Shown: piece after piece, positions 11,625 through 19,625 of the stretch
Position numbering within the stretch: position 1 is the stretch's first letter
Layout: every line of letters begins with the position of its first letter
Assembly (NCBI GenBank): GCA_903884005.1
Contig: CAISDA010000043.1
Location: 1 to 64,000 of the forward strand
Direction of reading: 5' to 3'
Source of the DNA: an uncultured Ignavibacteriota bacterium
GTDB taxonomy: Bacteria > Bacteroidota > Ignavibacteria > UBA10030 > UBA8401
Length of the DNA stretch: 64,000 nt
Made by a program: the position numbers and the translations under genes
The notes under the pieces: model-generated
The model's database searches: none
What the model saw: only the letters and a program-made list of their open reading frames with translations
Told to the model about the DNA's origin: nothing

Positions 11625-11785
11625 ACTCGCTGTACACACACATCATTGTCATTCTGAGCGAAGCGAAGAACCTAAAAGAGATCATTGATGGAAGCATGTA
11701 ATCAATGCTGCATGTCATTTTCTGAAAAGGTTCTTCGGCCGCTCAAGCTTCCTCAGAATGGCAGGGGGTGTTGAACACGGTGAGT
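11625..11785. repeat. MITE-like inverted-repeat element, copy 1
   Basis: About 161 bases bounded by ACTCGCTG and CGGTGAGT. Inside are facing copies of GTCATTCTGAGCGAAGCGAA and a degenerate complement ending in CTCAGAATGGCA. Two more copies are at 18835-18999 and 39966-40157. It carries no open frame of note and ends 32 bases before the rhomboid start codon. Confidence 0.75.
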
Positions 11786-11817
11786 CGTTGCTAATATATT
11801 TTCTTTCTTAATCTCAT

Positions 11818-12717
11818 ATGGCATATAATAATTCCGGCAACTATTATCGACCCAGCCCCATCGGCGGATTCAGTTTCTTTCCGCCGGTGATCAAGGCGCT
11901 GTTGATTTCCAACGCCGCCGTGTTTCTCGGCATGATGTTCCTGGGAAATTTTCATCTCGGCGAAAATTATCTCGGCGAATATTTTTATCACTACTTTGCG
12001 CTGCTCCCGATCGGCGCAGGGTTCCTGCCATGGCAGCTGTTCACGTACATGTTCATCCATGCCGGCTTCACACATCTGCTCTTCAACATGCTTGCGCTCT
12101 GGATGTTCGGCATGGAACTTGAAAATACGATGGGGTCGCGCAAATTCCTGCTCTTTTATATCTTGTGCGGCCTCGGCGGCGGTCTCGTCAATCTGCTCGT
12201 CGCCCCGTTGTTCACCGCGGTCGGTCCCACGGTCGGTGCCTCGGGCGCCATTTACGGCGTCCTTCTTGCATTCGGCATGATGTTCCCCGACCGGCTGATC
12301 TTCATTTACTTCTTCATCCCGATCAAAGCAAAATATTTCGTCATCCTCTATATGGCGCTCGAAATTATTTCGGTCGGCAGCACCGATGGCATCGCGCACT
12401 TCGCCCATCTGGGCGGCGCGCTGGTCGGATTTGTCTTTCTGCTCACAGACGGGTATCAATTCGGATCGGGATCGGGCCGCTCGGCAACGATGTTCACGTC
12501 CGCATTCTCACGGCGACAGGCGCCGCCAAGCTCCGATTATACCAACGTCAGCGATGCGCGTATCTACGACATACGCGATCACGCGCACTCGAATGAAGAA
12601 ATTGAATTGCAGAGACATATCGACGAGATCCTGGACAAGATCAGCAAGGACGGGTACCAAAGTCTGACGGCCGAAGAAAAAAGACTGTTGTTTGAAGCGA
12701 GCAAGAAATTAAATTAA
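11818..12717 (+). CDS. Rhomboid-family intramembrane serine protease
   Basis: A polytopic membrane protease of 299 residues, with about six membrane segments between residues 25 and 215. The catalytic serine is in GASGAIYG (Ser142) and the catalytic histidine in HFAHLGG (His197). The accessory HAGFTHLLFNML motif (residues 81-92) stabilises the oxyanion region. The last 80 or so residues are a charged soluble tail without recognisable domain, predicted cytoplasmic. It probably cleaves membrane proteins within the bilayer; the substrate is unknown. A MITE-like repeat ends 32 bases upstream and a terminator follows seven bases after the stop. Confidence 0.92.
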   Translation: MAYNNSGNYYRPSPIGGFSFFPPVIKALLISNAAVFLGMMFLGNFHLGENYLGEYFYHYFALLPIGAGFLPWQLFTYMFIHAGFTHLLFNMLALWMFGMELENTMGSRKFLLFYILCGLGGGLVNLLVAPLFTAVGPTVGASGAIYGVLLAFGMMFPDRLIFIYFFIPIKAKYFVILYMALEIISVGSTDGIAHFAHLGGALVGFVFLLTDGYQFGSGSGRSATMFTSAFSRRQAPPSSDYTNVSDARIYDIRDHAHSNEEIELQRHIDEILDKISKDGYQSLTAEEKRLLFEASKKLN

Positions 12718-12723
12718 GGACGC

Positions 12724-12751
12724 AGTGCGCATGCATGCGCCGCACTTTTTT
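12724..12751 (+). terminator. Probable terminator after the rhomboid gene
   Basis: AGTGCG pairs with CGCACT across an 11-base loop and is followed by six T. The stem is short, so confidence is moderate. Confidence 0.6.
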
Positions 12752-12757
12752 CATAAA

Positions 12758-12838
12758 GTAACCCGCCGCCGTTGTATTGGTGCGCATGTAGGGCGAGCTG
12801 TTCGCTCGCCCGCTCGAGTGAAACGATGCGAGTTACTT
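12758..12838. repeat. Double-hairpin repeat, complete copy
   Basis: About 81 bases, bounded by GTAACCCGC and GCGAGTTAC in inverted orientation. It holds the family hairpin at 12791-12811 (GGGCGAGC with GCTCGCCC). It is most like the copy at 29399-29476: both share the leader GTGCGCATGTAGGGCGAG and closing GTTAC. Confidence 0.8.
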
Positions 12839-12856
12839 TGAGGTACAAGGGATACT

Positions 12857-13978
12857 ATGGAAAATCTTCTTCACGTGATACAGCCGGTGACGCTCTCGCC
12901 GGTGGAGTATAAGGTCGGTGTGCGCAAAAAAACACGCCAGGTCTTAATCGGCGGGATCAGGGTCGGCGGCGGCGCTCCCATCTCCGTCCAGACAATGACT
13001 AAGACGAAGACCGACGACATTGCCGGCACCGTCGATCAGATCCGTCGGGCGCACGAGGCCGGATGCGATATTGTGCGCGTCACGGTGAATGATACGGAAG
13101 CCGCCGAGGCGATGGCAGAGATCGTCCGCCAATCGCCCCTGCCCATCGTGGCCGATATTCACTTCAATCATATCTTTGCCTTGAAGGCGATCGAAGCCGG
13201 CGTCGCGAAAGTGCGCATCAATCCGGGCAATATCGGATCGAAGGACCGCATCCGCCAGGTGCTGACCGCCGCCAGGGAAAAAGGCATTCCCATTCGCATC
13301 GGCGTGAATTCCGGGTCGCTCGAAGAGGACATCCTCCAGAAGCACGGCTATCCGACCGCCGAAGCCCTCTACGAAAGCGCCATGCGCCATGTGGAGATCT
13401 GCGACGAATTTAATTTCAAGGACGTCATCATTTCGGTGAAGTCAACGGACGTCCGCTTGATGATCGAAGCCTATCGGCTTGTGGCTGCGCGCACGGACAT
13501 CCCTCTGCACCTCGGCGTGACCGAAGCCGGTCTCATGCGCATCGGCACGATCAAGTCGGCGGTCGGCATCGGTACGCTGCTCGCCGAAGGCATCGGCGAT
13601 ACCATCCGCGTGTCGCTCACGGACGATCCGGTGAAGGAAGTGGAAGTGGGAAAGGAAATTCTGCGCACGCTCGGACTGGCCACGCGCAATATCGAACTCA
13701 TCGCATGTCCCACGTGCGGTCGCCTCGAAGTGGATCTGTTCGCCATCATGGGCGAGCTGGACAAACGGCTTGCGGGGATCAAGAAGCCCATCAAGATCGC
13801 TGTGCTCGGCTGCGTCGTGAACGGCCCCGGCGAGGCAAGCGAAGCCGATATCGGCATCGCCGCCGGCAAGGGTGTCGGCATTCTCTACCGCAAAGGCGTC
13901 ATGATCCGCAGGGTGAAAGAGAGCGAGATCGTCGACACGATCGTGGAGGAAGTGAACAAGTTCCAGCCCGAAGCATGA
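12857..13978 (+). CDS. ispG: 4-hydroxy-3-methylbut-2-en-1-yl diphosphate synthase, short form
   Basis: Sixth enzyme of the MEP isoprenoid pathway, a [4Fe-4S] enzyme that reductively opens methylerythritol cyclodiphosphate. The TIM-barrel part opens with VRVGGGAPISVQTMTK and includes VADIHFN and KVRINPGNIG. The iron-sulfur part has CPTCGR and CVVNGPGEA, which supply the three cluster cysteines. At 373 residues it lacks the large central insertion found in plant, Bacteroidota and many Chlorobiota enzymes. A ribosome site (AAGG) lies six bases from the start. ispD is in the same window at 57264. Confidence 0.96.
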   Translation: MENLLHVIQPVTLSPVEYKVGVRKKTRQVLIGGIRVGGGAPISVQTMTKTKTDDIAGTVDQIRRAHEAGCDIVRVTVNDTEAAEAMAEIVRQSPLPIVADIHFNHIFALKAIEAGVAKVRINPGNIGSKDRIRQVLTAAREKGIPIRIGVNSGSLEEDILQKHGYPTAEALYESAMRHVEICDEFNFKDVIISVKSTDVRLMIEAYRLVAARTDIPLHLGVTEAGLMRIGTIKSAVGIGTLLAEGIGDTIRVSLTDDPVKEVEVGKEILRTLGLATRNIELIACPTCGRLEVDLFAIMGELDKRLAGIKKPIKIAVLGCVVNGPGEASEADIGIAAGKGVGILYRKGVMIRRVKESEIVDTIVEEVNKFQPEA

Positions 13979-14044
13979 CGGTGCCTGCGGGGCGCTGCCT
14001 CTAGAGCGCAGTCTGCTTGCCCGCGGCCTTCTTTTTTCTCGGAA

Positions 14045-14097
14045 GTACCTCGTTGCCGTTGCATCGGTGCGATGTGGGGCGAGATGATATCTCGCCC
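14045..14097. repeat. Double-hairpin repeat family, partial copy
   Basis: The left flank (GTACCTCGTTGCCGTTGCAT followed by CGGTGCGATGTGG) matches the other long copies. The hairpin at 14077-14097 has arms GGGCGAGAT and ATCTCGCCC. The right half is missing. The rest of the roughly 310-base gap between ispG and the next gene holds only the terminator at 14201-14237. Confidence 0.7.
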
Positions 14098-14200
14098 AGG
14101 CACGGCATTGAGATACCCGCATGTTGCGTTCCATACATGCTTCCTCCCGCACACAGTTCACCTGATATACACGCATGGAATCGGGCCTCCACCTCCGCCT

Positions 14201-14237
14201 AAAAAAAAACGCCCTGAGAAACCATCTTCTCAAGGCG
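14201..14237 (-). terminator. Rho-independent terminator for the minus-strand membrane gene
   Basis: Read on the minus strand, CGCCTTGAGAA pairs with TTCTCAGGGCG (one U-G pair) across a five-base loop and is followed by nine T. It lies 55 bases past the stop of the gene at 14293-14667. Confidence 0.85.
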
Positions 14238-14292
14238 ATATTCGGCACACTCGTTGTGTGTGCGTGGTCGGGCAGAGCAACCGTTGGGCTGT

Positions 14293-14667
14293 CTACTTCA
14301 CGTCTTCCGTCGGCCCCTGCTTTGCAGCCATGGCGTAGAAGATCACCAGGCCGATGCCGCCGAAGAGAAAGATAAAGCCGGACATCAACTGGGGCTCGCG
14401 TATCCATGGAACCGCCGCGCTCACCATCCCGCCGATAAGAACACCTGCCCCGATAAATGCGGCGAGCATGCCCCATTTGAGTGAACTCAACGGGTTGACG
14501 CGCCACGTCGATTTGTGTGAATACAAATGCTTCACGTCTTCAGACGCGAGGCCCTTTTCTATGATCATCATGCGTTCGCGATGACGGTCATCGTAGACTT
14601 TGAAAAGAATAAATGCTATTGATAAGAACATTGTAATGGGTATCAATACTTCGCCTACATGTTCCAT
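14293..14667 (-). CDS. Small membrane protein of unknown function (DUF6249-like)
   Basis: A 124-residue protein with three predicted membrane segments: residues 5-22 (VLIPITMFLSIAFILF), about 67-87 (MLAAFIGAGVLIGGMVS) and about 97-115 (SGFIFLFGGIGLVIFYAM). A charged loop with DDRHRERMMIIEKG follows the first segment. This pattern resembles DUF6249-type inner membrane proteins, common next to ECF sigma/anti-sigma pairs in Bacteroidota-type genomes. The ATG at 14667 has a strong AGGAGGA site; a longer frame from 14793 runs through the intergenic region and is rejected. It is divergent from the sigma factor gene, so they probably share a control region. Confidence 0.75.
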   Translation of the reverse strand: MEHVGEVLIPITMFLSIAFILFKVYDDRHRERMMIIEKGLASEDVKHLYSHKSTWRVNPLSSLKWGMLAAFIGAGVLIGGMVSAAVPWIREPQLMSGFIFLFGGIGLVIFYAMAAKQGPTEDVK

Positions 14668-14834
14668 GAGATCCTCCTGTTGTGTGGTGTAGTGTCGGGT
14701 TGTGCGGCTATTTGTTATATTGGACTCGAGTTTCACCACCAGGGTTTCACTCTTCCCATTGAAACCTTGGCCGCACCATATCAGTCTAATCATGTAGCCG
14801 GTCTTCGTCGTGTGCGCGGTACCGCGTTTCTCTT

Positions 14835-15437
14835 ATGGTCGAAAATGACAACGACATACTGTCCCGTATTCTGAAGGGAGAGCATCGGGCCTATGCCGAA
14901 ATGATCGACAGGCACAAGGACCGTGCAATGACTCTCGCCATGAGGATGCTGAAGAATCGCGCCGATGCCGAAGAGGCGCTGCAGGACGCATTCGTGCGCG
15001 CATTTCATGCGCTGCCGGGGTTCGAAAAGAAATCGAGCTTTTCAACATGGTTCTATCGGATCGTGTTCAACGTCTGTTCGACACTCTTGTCGAAACGGCC
15101 AGGCGTGCATGTCTCCTCGTTCAATGCCGATAGCGATGACCCGATGAAGGCTGAAGACCCGGTCTCCGGCGATATGCCCGACGTGGATTATGAGGCGGCG
15201 GAATTCCAGTTCATCGTTCGTGAAGCGATCGATGCGATGCCCGAGCAGTACGCCGCAATACTCACATTGTTTTTCATGCAGGAAATGAGTTATGAGGAAA
15301 TCGTCGACGTGACAGGGTTGCCGCTGGGTACTGTGAAGAACCGCCTTTTCAGAGCGAGGCTGCTCCTGCAGCGAGAAGTGCAGAAACGGTGCGGCGAGAC
15401 CATGCATGTCCGTTATGAAAGGGAGGGTGGACGATGA
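14835..15437 (+). CDS. RNA polymerase ECF sigma factor (sigma-70 family)
   Basis: 200 residues with sigma region 2 (residues about 20-90: YAEMIDRHKDRAMTLAMRML, then DAEEALQDAFVRAFHAL and STWFYRIVFN) and region 4 (residues about 130-185: AMPEQYAAILTLFFMQEMSY, then LPLGTVKNRLFRARLLLQ). Region 3 is absent, as in the ECF group. The next gene overlaps by four bases and encodes a membrane anti-sigma factor. The divergent small membrane gene and the downstream sulfur-redox genes are candidate targets, but no ECF-type promoter could be assigned. Confidence 0.95.
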   Translation: MVENDNDILSRILKGEHRAYAEMIDRHKDRAMTLAMRMLKNRADAEEALQDAFVRAFHALPGFEKKSSFSTWFYRIVFNVCSTLLSKRPGVHVSSFNADSDDPMKAEDPVSGDMPDVDYEAAEFQFIVREAIDAMPEQYAAILTLFFMQEMSYEEIVDVTGLPLGTVKNRLFRARLLLQREVQKRCGETMHVRYEREGGR

Positions 15438-15985
15438 AGCATTTGTCCGAACGTGAAGTATGCGACTATGTCGACGGCCTTATGGGCGCACATCACGCCG
15501 CCGCGGCGGAGCACATCGCCGCCTGCGGCTCATGCCGCTCGCTCGTGGCGCTGCATCGGCGGATCCGGAGTGAAGCCGCGCACGGAAGCGAAGGTCTGCT
15601 CTCCGAGGACTTCACGAAACGCATCATGCGCGACATACACATGCCGCAGGCCGCGCCGCGCTTTTCGTGGCTCGTCGAAAACAGTGCACATATCGTTGCG
15701 ATGATCTTCGTGGCCGGTATTGTGGGCGGTATCTTTTATGTTGCCGGGCAGGCCTCGCCTGAAGCCGACAGTTCGGTCTATAGCCGGCAGCTATCGCTCT
15801 GGCACGATTCCTATTCGTCTGTGATGAACGCGATTGCTGCGCGCAACAGAGAATTATTGCTTCCCGTCGTGTCTGAAACAACCGGTTTCTTCAACAGTGT
15901 GTTCGTCATGGCCGTCGCAGCGTTGCTCGTTCTCGGTTCGCTGGACAAACTCCGGGTCTTCTCTAAGTTCGTCAAAACCAGATGA
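15434..15985 (+). CDS. Putative membrane anti-sigma factor with zinc-finger motif
   Basis: 183 residues. The N-terminal cytoplasmic part carries HIAACGSC (HxxxCxxC, residues about 31-38), the zinc-binding motif of anti-sigma ZAS domains. Two membrane segments follow, near residues 90-110 (AHIVAMIFVAGIVGGIFYV) and 155-170 (VFVMAVAALLVLGSL). The start ATG overlaps the sigma factor stop (ATGA), so the two are translationally coupled. It is inferred to hold the ECF factor at the membrane until a signal releases it; the signal is unknown. Confidence 0.85.
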   Translation: MKHLSEREVCDYVDGLMGAHHAAAAEHIAACGSCRSLVALHRRIRSEAAHGSEGLLSEDFTKRIMRDIHMPQAAPRFSWLVENSAHIVAMIFVAGIVGGIFYVAGQASPEADSSVYSRQLSLWHDSYSSVMNAIAARNRELLLPVVSETTGFFNSVFVMAVAALLVLGSLDKLRVFSKFVKTR

Positions 15986-16078
15986 CCGGCAGCAGGCGCA
16001 TCACTGCATCAATGAGCCGATAAGAAGAAACCGATAGACCGATTTTCGGCAGGATCAAAGACGAAATTTTTTCTGCGT

Positions 16079-16327
16079 CTATTCGTTGCTGGCCTTGATG
16101 AACCGGCTGCAGAACAACCGAATGGAATTCGTGTTCTGCGATGACGGTATTGACGAGGGGTCCAAGGGCTCAGGTTCTTCCACTGCGCGTTCTCCGGCGC
16201 ACTTATACCTGAATATCCGTTTATCGTTGCCCATGAGGGCGGAAGGCTCATCGTTTGTAGAGCGGGATTCGAATAACCTAAAGGACTGGTCTTCTGACCA
16301 GGATACTACCGGAACAGCTCTCTTCAT
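16079..16327 (-). CDS. Hypothetical small protein
   Basis: A possible gene of 82 residues, beginning MKRAVPVVSWSEDQSFRLFE. An excellent ribosome site (GGGGAGG) lies four bases before the ATG at 16327, which is the main reason to list it. It is hydrophilic, has two cysteines and no membrane segment, signal peptide or known domain. A frame of similar length exists on the plus strand over the same bases but has no ribosome site. It lies alone between the anti-sigma gene and the cytochrome promoter. Confidence 0.45.
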   Translation of the reverse strand: MKRAVPVVSWSEDQSFRLFESRSTNDEPSALMGNDKRIFRYKCAGERAVEEPEPLDPSSIPSSQNTNSIRLFCSRFIKASNE

Positions 16328-16401
16328 ACAACCTCCCCGACACATGTGTGTAAGTACAATGTTGAACATAAATATTTAATGCGAAAATGTCAAATGAATT
16401 T

Positions 16402-16430
16402 TTGACTTTCTTTGAATCCTTTCCTATACT
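16402..16430 (+). promoter_or_regulatory. Sigma70-type promoter upstream of the octaheme cytochrome gene
   Basis: TTGACT at 16402-16407 and TATACT at 16425-16430 with the ideal 17-base spacer. It is 60 bases before the start codon, so the gene does not depend solely on the nearby ECF factor. Confidence 0.7.
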
Positions 16431-16490
16431 TCTGCATCTCACTTCTAGATAAGTGTAGACGGTCCCTCTTTTACGGACATTCAGACTCCC

Positions 16491-18050
16491 ATGAAAAAAT
16501 CCCTCATTATCTTTTCGGTTATTGCACTATTTCTGCTGACTGCGATCATCCTGCAATCAACACGGCCATATCAACCGCATCCGGTAGCAGAGCTGAAACT
16601 CAAATACTCAAAAAAACATGTCCCGTCGGTCGATCATAGCAAATTAGCGGCCCTCCAGGTGAAATTTACGACCCCTGAACAGGTCACCGAGGCATGCAAC
16701 GCATGCCACACCGAACGATACAAAGAGGTCATGCGTTCCTCGCACTGGAACTGGTCGCGCGAAGAATATATTCCCGGCCGCGGTATCCGCACGATAGGCA
16801 AGAAAAACGTCCTGAATAATTTCTGCATCGGCACTCAGGGCAACCAGCAAAGCTGCGCCAAGTGCCATGTGGGCTTCGGCATGAACAACGCTGATTTCAG
16901 TTTCGACAATCCGTCCTATGTCGATTGCATGGCCTGCCATGATAATTCCGGAAAATACAAGAAGGCGGCAGAGAGGGGCGGCGCTCCCGATCCGACGGTG
17001 AATTTAACGGAGATCGCGGAGCACGTCGGACAGCCGCAGCGGTCAAATTGCGGCACGTGCCATTTTTACGGCGGCGGCGGCAATAATGTGAAGCATGGCG
17101 ATCTGGAAATGTCCATGTTCGATCCATCGAAAGACGTCGACGTGCATATGGCATCCGAAGGCGTCGACCTTCAATGCACCGCATGCCACGTCACGCGCAA
17201 CCATGCGATGGCGGGAAAGGTGTACTCGCTCTCGTCAATGAATCGGAACCGCTCCACGTGCGAGCAGTGCCATACCGATCGCCCCCATAATAGCGACGTG
17301 ATCAACCAGCATACGGTGAAGGTGGCATGCCAGACATGCCATATCCCCGTGTATGCAAAAGTGAACGCGACGAAAATGTCGTGGGATTGGTCGACGGCGG
17401 GACGCTTACGCAACGGCGAACCCTACGACGAAGATGACGCGGATGGGAACCATGCATACATGTCCATTAAAGGATCGTTCGTGTGGAAGAAAAACGTCGA
17501 ACCCGAATACGTATGGTTCAACGGCACGGCGAATCATTATCTGCTCGGCGATAAGGTCGATACGAATGACGTGATACGCATCAACTCATTCAACGGATCG
17601 TATGACGACCGGGATTCGAAGATCATTCCCGTGAAGATCCATCGTGCACGCCAGATCTATGATCCGGTCAACAAGACGCTCATACAGCCGCTGCTGTTCG
17701 CCGCTCAGAAAGGGGAGGGAGCGTTTTGGAAGGATTTCGACTGGAACGCTGCCGCCGCCGCGGGCATGAAGGATGTTCATCTGCCGTACAGCGGCACGTA
17801 CACATTCGTCAATACGGAAATGTACTGGCCCATCAATCATATGGTCTCGAAAAAAGAAAAGACGGTCGCGTGCGCGGAATGCCACAGGCGCGAGAACGGG
17901 CGGCTGGCAGCGCTCCAGGGATTCTACATGCCCGGCCGGAATTATAATGCCGGTGTGGAAGTCGCGGGAAAAGTGCTCATACTCCTTTCCATCCTTGGTG
18001 TGGCCGGCCATGCAGCCGTCAGGGTTGCCGCCGGCAGAAAAAGAAAGTAA
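16491..18050 (+). CDS. Octaheme c-type cytochrome, tetrathionate reductase family
   Basis: 519 residues with an N-terminal signal-anchor (residues 4-22) and a C-terminal membrane helix (about 492-512) followed by RKRK, so the body is probably periplasmic and membrane-anchored. There are eight CXXCH haem sites, at residues 69, 122, 146, 187, 229, 257, 280 and 461. The spacing and overall sequence fit the octaheme tetrathionate reductase family described from Shewanella. An additional free cysteine is at residue 112. The likely role is reduction (or oxidation) of a sulfur or nitrogen oxyanion; the true substrate cannot be read from sequence. The cytochrome b gene downstream would link it to the quinone pool. 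Confidence 0.9.
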   Translation: MKKSLIIFSVIALFLLTAIILQSTRPYQPHPVAELKLKYSKKHVPSVDHSKLAALQVKFTTPEQVTEACNACHTERYKEVMRSSHWNWSREEYIPGRGIRTIGKKNVLNNFCIGTQGNQQSCAKCHVGFGMNNADFSFDNPSYVDCMACHDNSGKYKKAAERGGAPDPTVNLTEIAEHVGQPQRSNCGTCHFYGGGGNNVKHGDLEMSMFDPSKDVDVHMASEGVDLQCTACHVTRNHAMAGKVYSLSSMNRNRSTCEQCHTDRPHNSDVINQHTVKVACQTCHIPVYAKVNATKMSWDWSTAGRLRNGEPYDEDDADGNHAYMSIKGSFVWKKNVEPEYVWFNGTANHYLLGDKVDTNDVIRINSFNGSYDDRDSKIIPVKIHRARQIYDPVNKTLIQPLLFAAQKGEGAFWKDFDWNAAAAAGMKDVHLPYSGTYTFVNTEMYWPINHMVSKKEKTVACAECHRRENGRLAALQGFYMPGRNYNAGVEVAGKVLILLSILGVAGHAAVRVAAGRKRK

Positions 18051-18214
18051 CCGGCAGATGCCGACGGAAATACTGCCGGCACACGCACTGCTGCCGTGAA
18101 CGAGAGCACGATGGCCGGCGCTTCACAGTTGTGTTCTGAAAAATTTTCCGGCAATGATAATCGCCGGTGCGGCACTAAACAACCGACGTAACAGCGTACT
18201 AAATTTTCACATCG

Positions 18215-18829
18215 ATGAAAAAACAACTTGTCTACAAACGTTTCAACCGCTTCTGGCACTGGACGCAGGCGGGATTGATTTTTTTCCTGGCGATGACCGG
18301 TTTCGAGATCCATGGTGCGCTCGCGTTCTTCGGATTCGAGAACGCCGTCCGCTATCACAGCAATGCCGCCGTCGTGTTCATGGTGCTCATCGTTTTCGCG
18401 ATCTTTTGGCATTTTACGACGGGCGAGTGGAAACAGTACCTGCCCACAATGGACAACCTGCGCGAACAAATCGCGTATTACCTCGACGGCATCTTCCGCA
18501 ATGCCCCGCATCCGACCAGGAAAACCGTGCTGAGCAAACTCAACCCGCTGCAGCGCCTCGTGTATCTCGGCTTGAAAATTCTTGTCATTCCCGTCATGGT
18601 CATGTCCGGGCTGCTCTATATGTATTACCGCTACCCCCAGAAGTACGGCATCGAGTCGATCAAAATTTTCAATTTGGAGACGGTCGCGGTCTTTCACACC
18701 ATCGGCGCCTTCGTGCTCGTGTCATTTGTGATCGTGCACCTGTATCTCATCACGACCGGGCACACGCTCACCTCGAATCTCAAGGCGATGGTCACCGGCT
18801 ACGAAGAACTCGACGAAGAAAAAAAATAG
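18215..18829 (+). CDS. Cytochrome b (b561/HydC-like) membrane subunit
   Basis: 204 residues with four predicted membrane helices: RFNRFWHWTQAGLIFFLAM at the start, NAAVVFMVLIVFAIFWHF, ILVIPVMVMSGLLYMYY, and VFHTIGAFVLVSFVIVHLYL. Histidines at the start (FWHW), in FWHF, in FHTIGA and in IVHLY are placed as ligands of two b haems. This is the electron-transfer subunit type that carries electrons between quinol and a periplasmic multihaem cytochrome. It follows the octaheme gene by 164 bases, and the pairing is typical of that family. Confidence 0.88.
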   Translation: MKKQLVYKRFNRFWHWTQAGLIFFLAMTGFEIHGALAFFGFENAVRYHSNAAVVFMVLIVFAIFWHFTTGEWKQYLPTMDNLREQIAYYLDGIFRNAPHPTRKTVLSKLNPLQRLVYLGLKILVIPVMVMSGLLYMYYRYPQKYGIESIKIFNLETVAVFHTIGAFVLVSFVIVHLYLITTGHTLTSNLKAMVTGYEELDEEKK

Positions 18830-18834
18830 TAAAT

Positions 18835-18999
18835 ACTCAGAGTGCATCTAAATCACTGTCATCCTGAGCGCAGCGAAGGATCTAAAATATTGACCGTCAG
18901 TGGCAGCTAATAATCGTTGTTGCTTGTTATCACGCATATAGTAGATTCTTCGATCGCTGCGCTCCCTCAGAATGACATGGACTTGCGTGGACGGTGAGT
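18835..18999. repeat. MITE-like inverted-repeat element, copy 2
   Basis: About 165 bases bounded by ACTCAGAG and CGGTGAGT. The inner arms are GTCATCCTGAGCGCAGCGAA and, facing it, CGCTGCGCTCCCTCAGAATG. It ends 33 bases before the YeeE/YedE start codon, matching the placement of the other two copies. Confidence 0.78.
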
Positions 19000-19032
19000 A
19001 ATTGCAAAAACTAATTGTATCGGAGATAGGTT

Positions 19033-19551
19033 ATGGAAAAGACCACAACATACATGAACCCGTACCTCGCCGGTTTTCTGCTCGGACTGGTGCTCCTTGC
19101 TACGATCTACGTGACGGGACGCGGACTCGGGGCAAGCGGAGCGATGAAGAGCGTCCTCATTGCCGGTGTTGAAACCGTTGCGCCCGCGCATGCCGCTGGC
19201 GGAAAATTTTATATTGAATACACGAAGGAGCATCCCGAAAGCCCGCTGAAAAATTGGCTTGTCTTCGAGGTCGTCGGCGTGATCATAGGCGGGTTCCTGT
19301 CCGGACTGGTCTCCGACCGCCTCGGGTTCACCGTCGAAAAGGGACCGCGCGTGCGCTCGGCCGTGCGGCTTGGCATGGCAACGCTTGGAGGGTTGTTGTT
19401 CGGCCTCGGCGCCCAGTTCGCCAGAGGCTGCACCAGCGGCGCCGCCTTGAGCGGCATGGCTGTGCTTTCCACCGGCGGCTTCATCACCATGCTCGCCATC
19501 TTCGGCACGGGCTATATCGTCGCCTATGTGTTCAGAAAATTCTGGATCTGA
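19033..19551 (+). CDS. YeeE/YedE-family transporter, first half
   Basis: A 172-residue membrane protein with about four helices. It carries the family's conserved cysteine in FARGCTSGAALSG (Cys133), which in thiosulfate transporters of the TsuA/YeeE type relays the substrate thiol through the pore. Full-length TsuA holds two such halves; here they are separate genes, this one and the next 75 bases downstream. A good ribosome site (GGAG, seven bases upstream) fixes the start. The neighbouring octaheme cytochrome suggests that the cargo is thiosulfate or a related sulfur anion. Confidence 0.88.
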   Translation: MEKTTTYMNPYLAGFLLGLVLLATIYVTGRGLGASGAMKSVLIAGVETVAPAHAAGGKFYIEYTKEHPESPLKNWLVFEVVGVIIGGFLSGLVSDRLGFTVEKGPRVRSAVRLGMATLGGLLFGLGAQFARGCTSGAALSGMAVLSTGGFITMLAIFGTGYIVAYVFRKFWI

Positions 19552-19625
19552 GCCCGGCGCGAATTCATGCGGACACGCCGCGCATCGCATTGCCATTTGA
19601 CCGTTCACACTTGATCGTTACTCCT

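Noticed and set aside
11625-11785. Insertion sequence with transposase
   Set aside because: The element is too short for a transposase and no open frame of use lies in any of the three copies; only a non-autonomous element fits.
16086-16379. 97-codon plus-strand frame opposite the small minus-strand gene
   Set aside because: No ribosome site, while the opposite strand has a near-perfect one.
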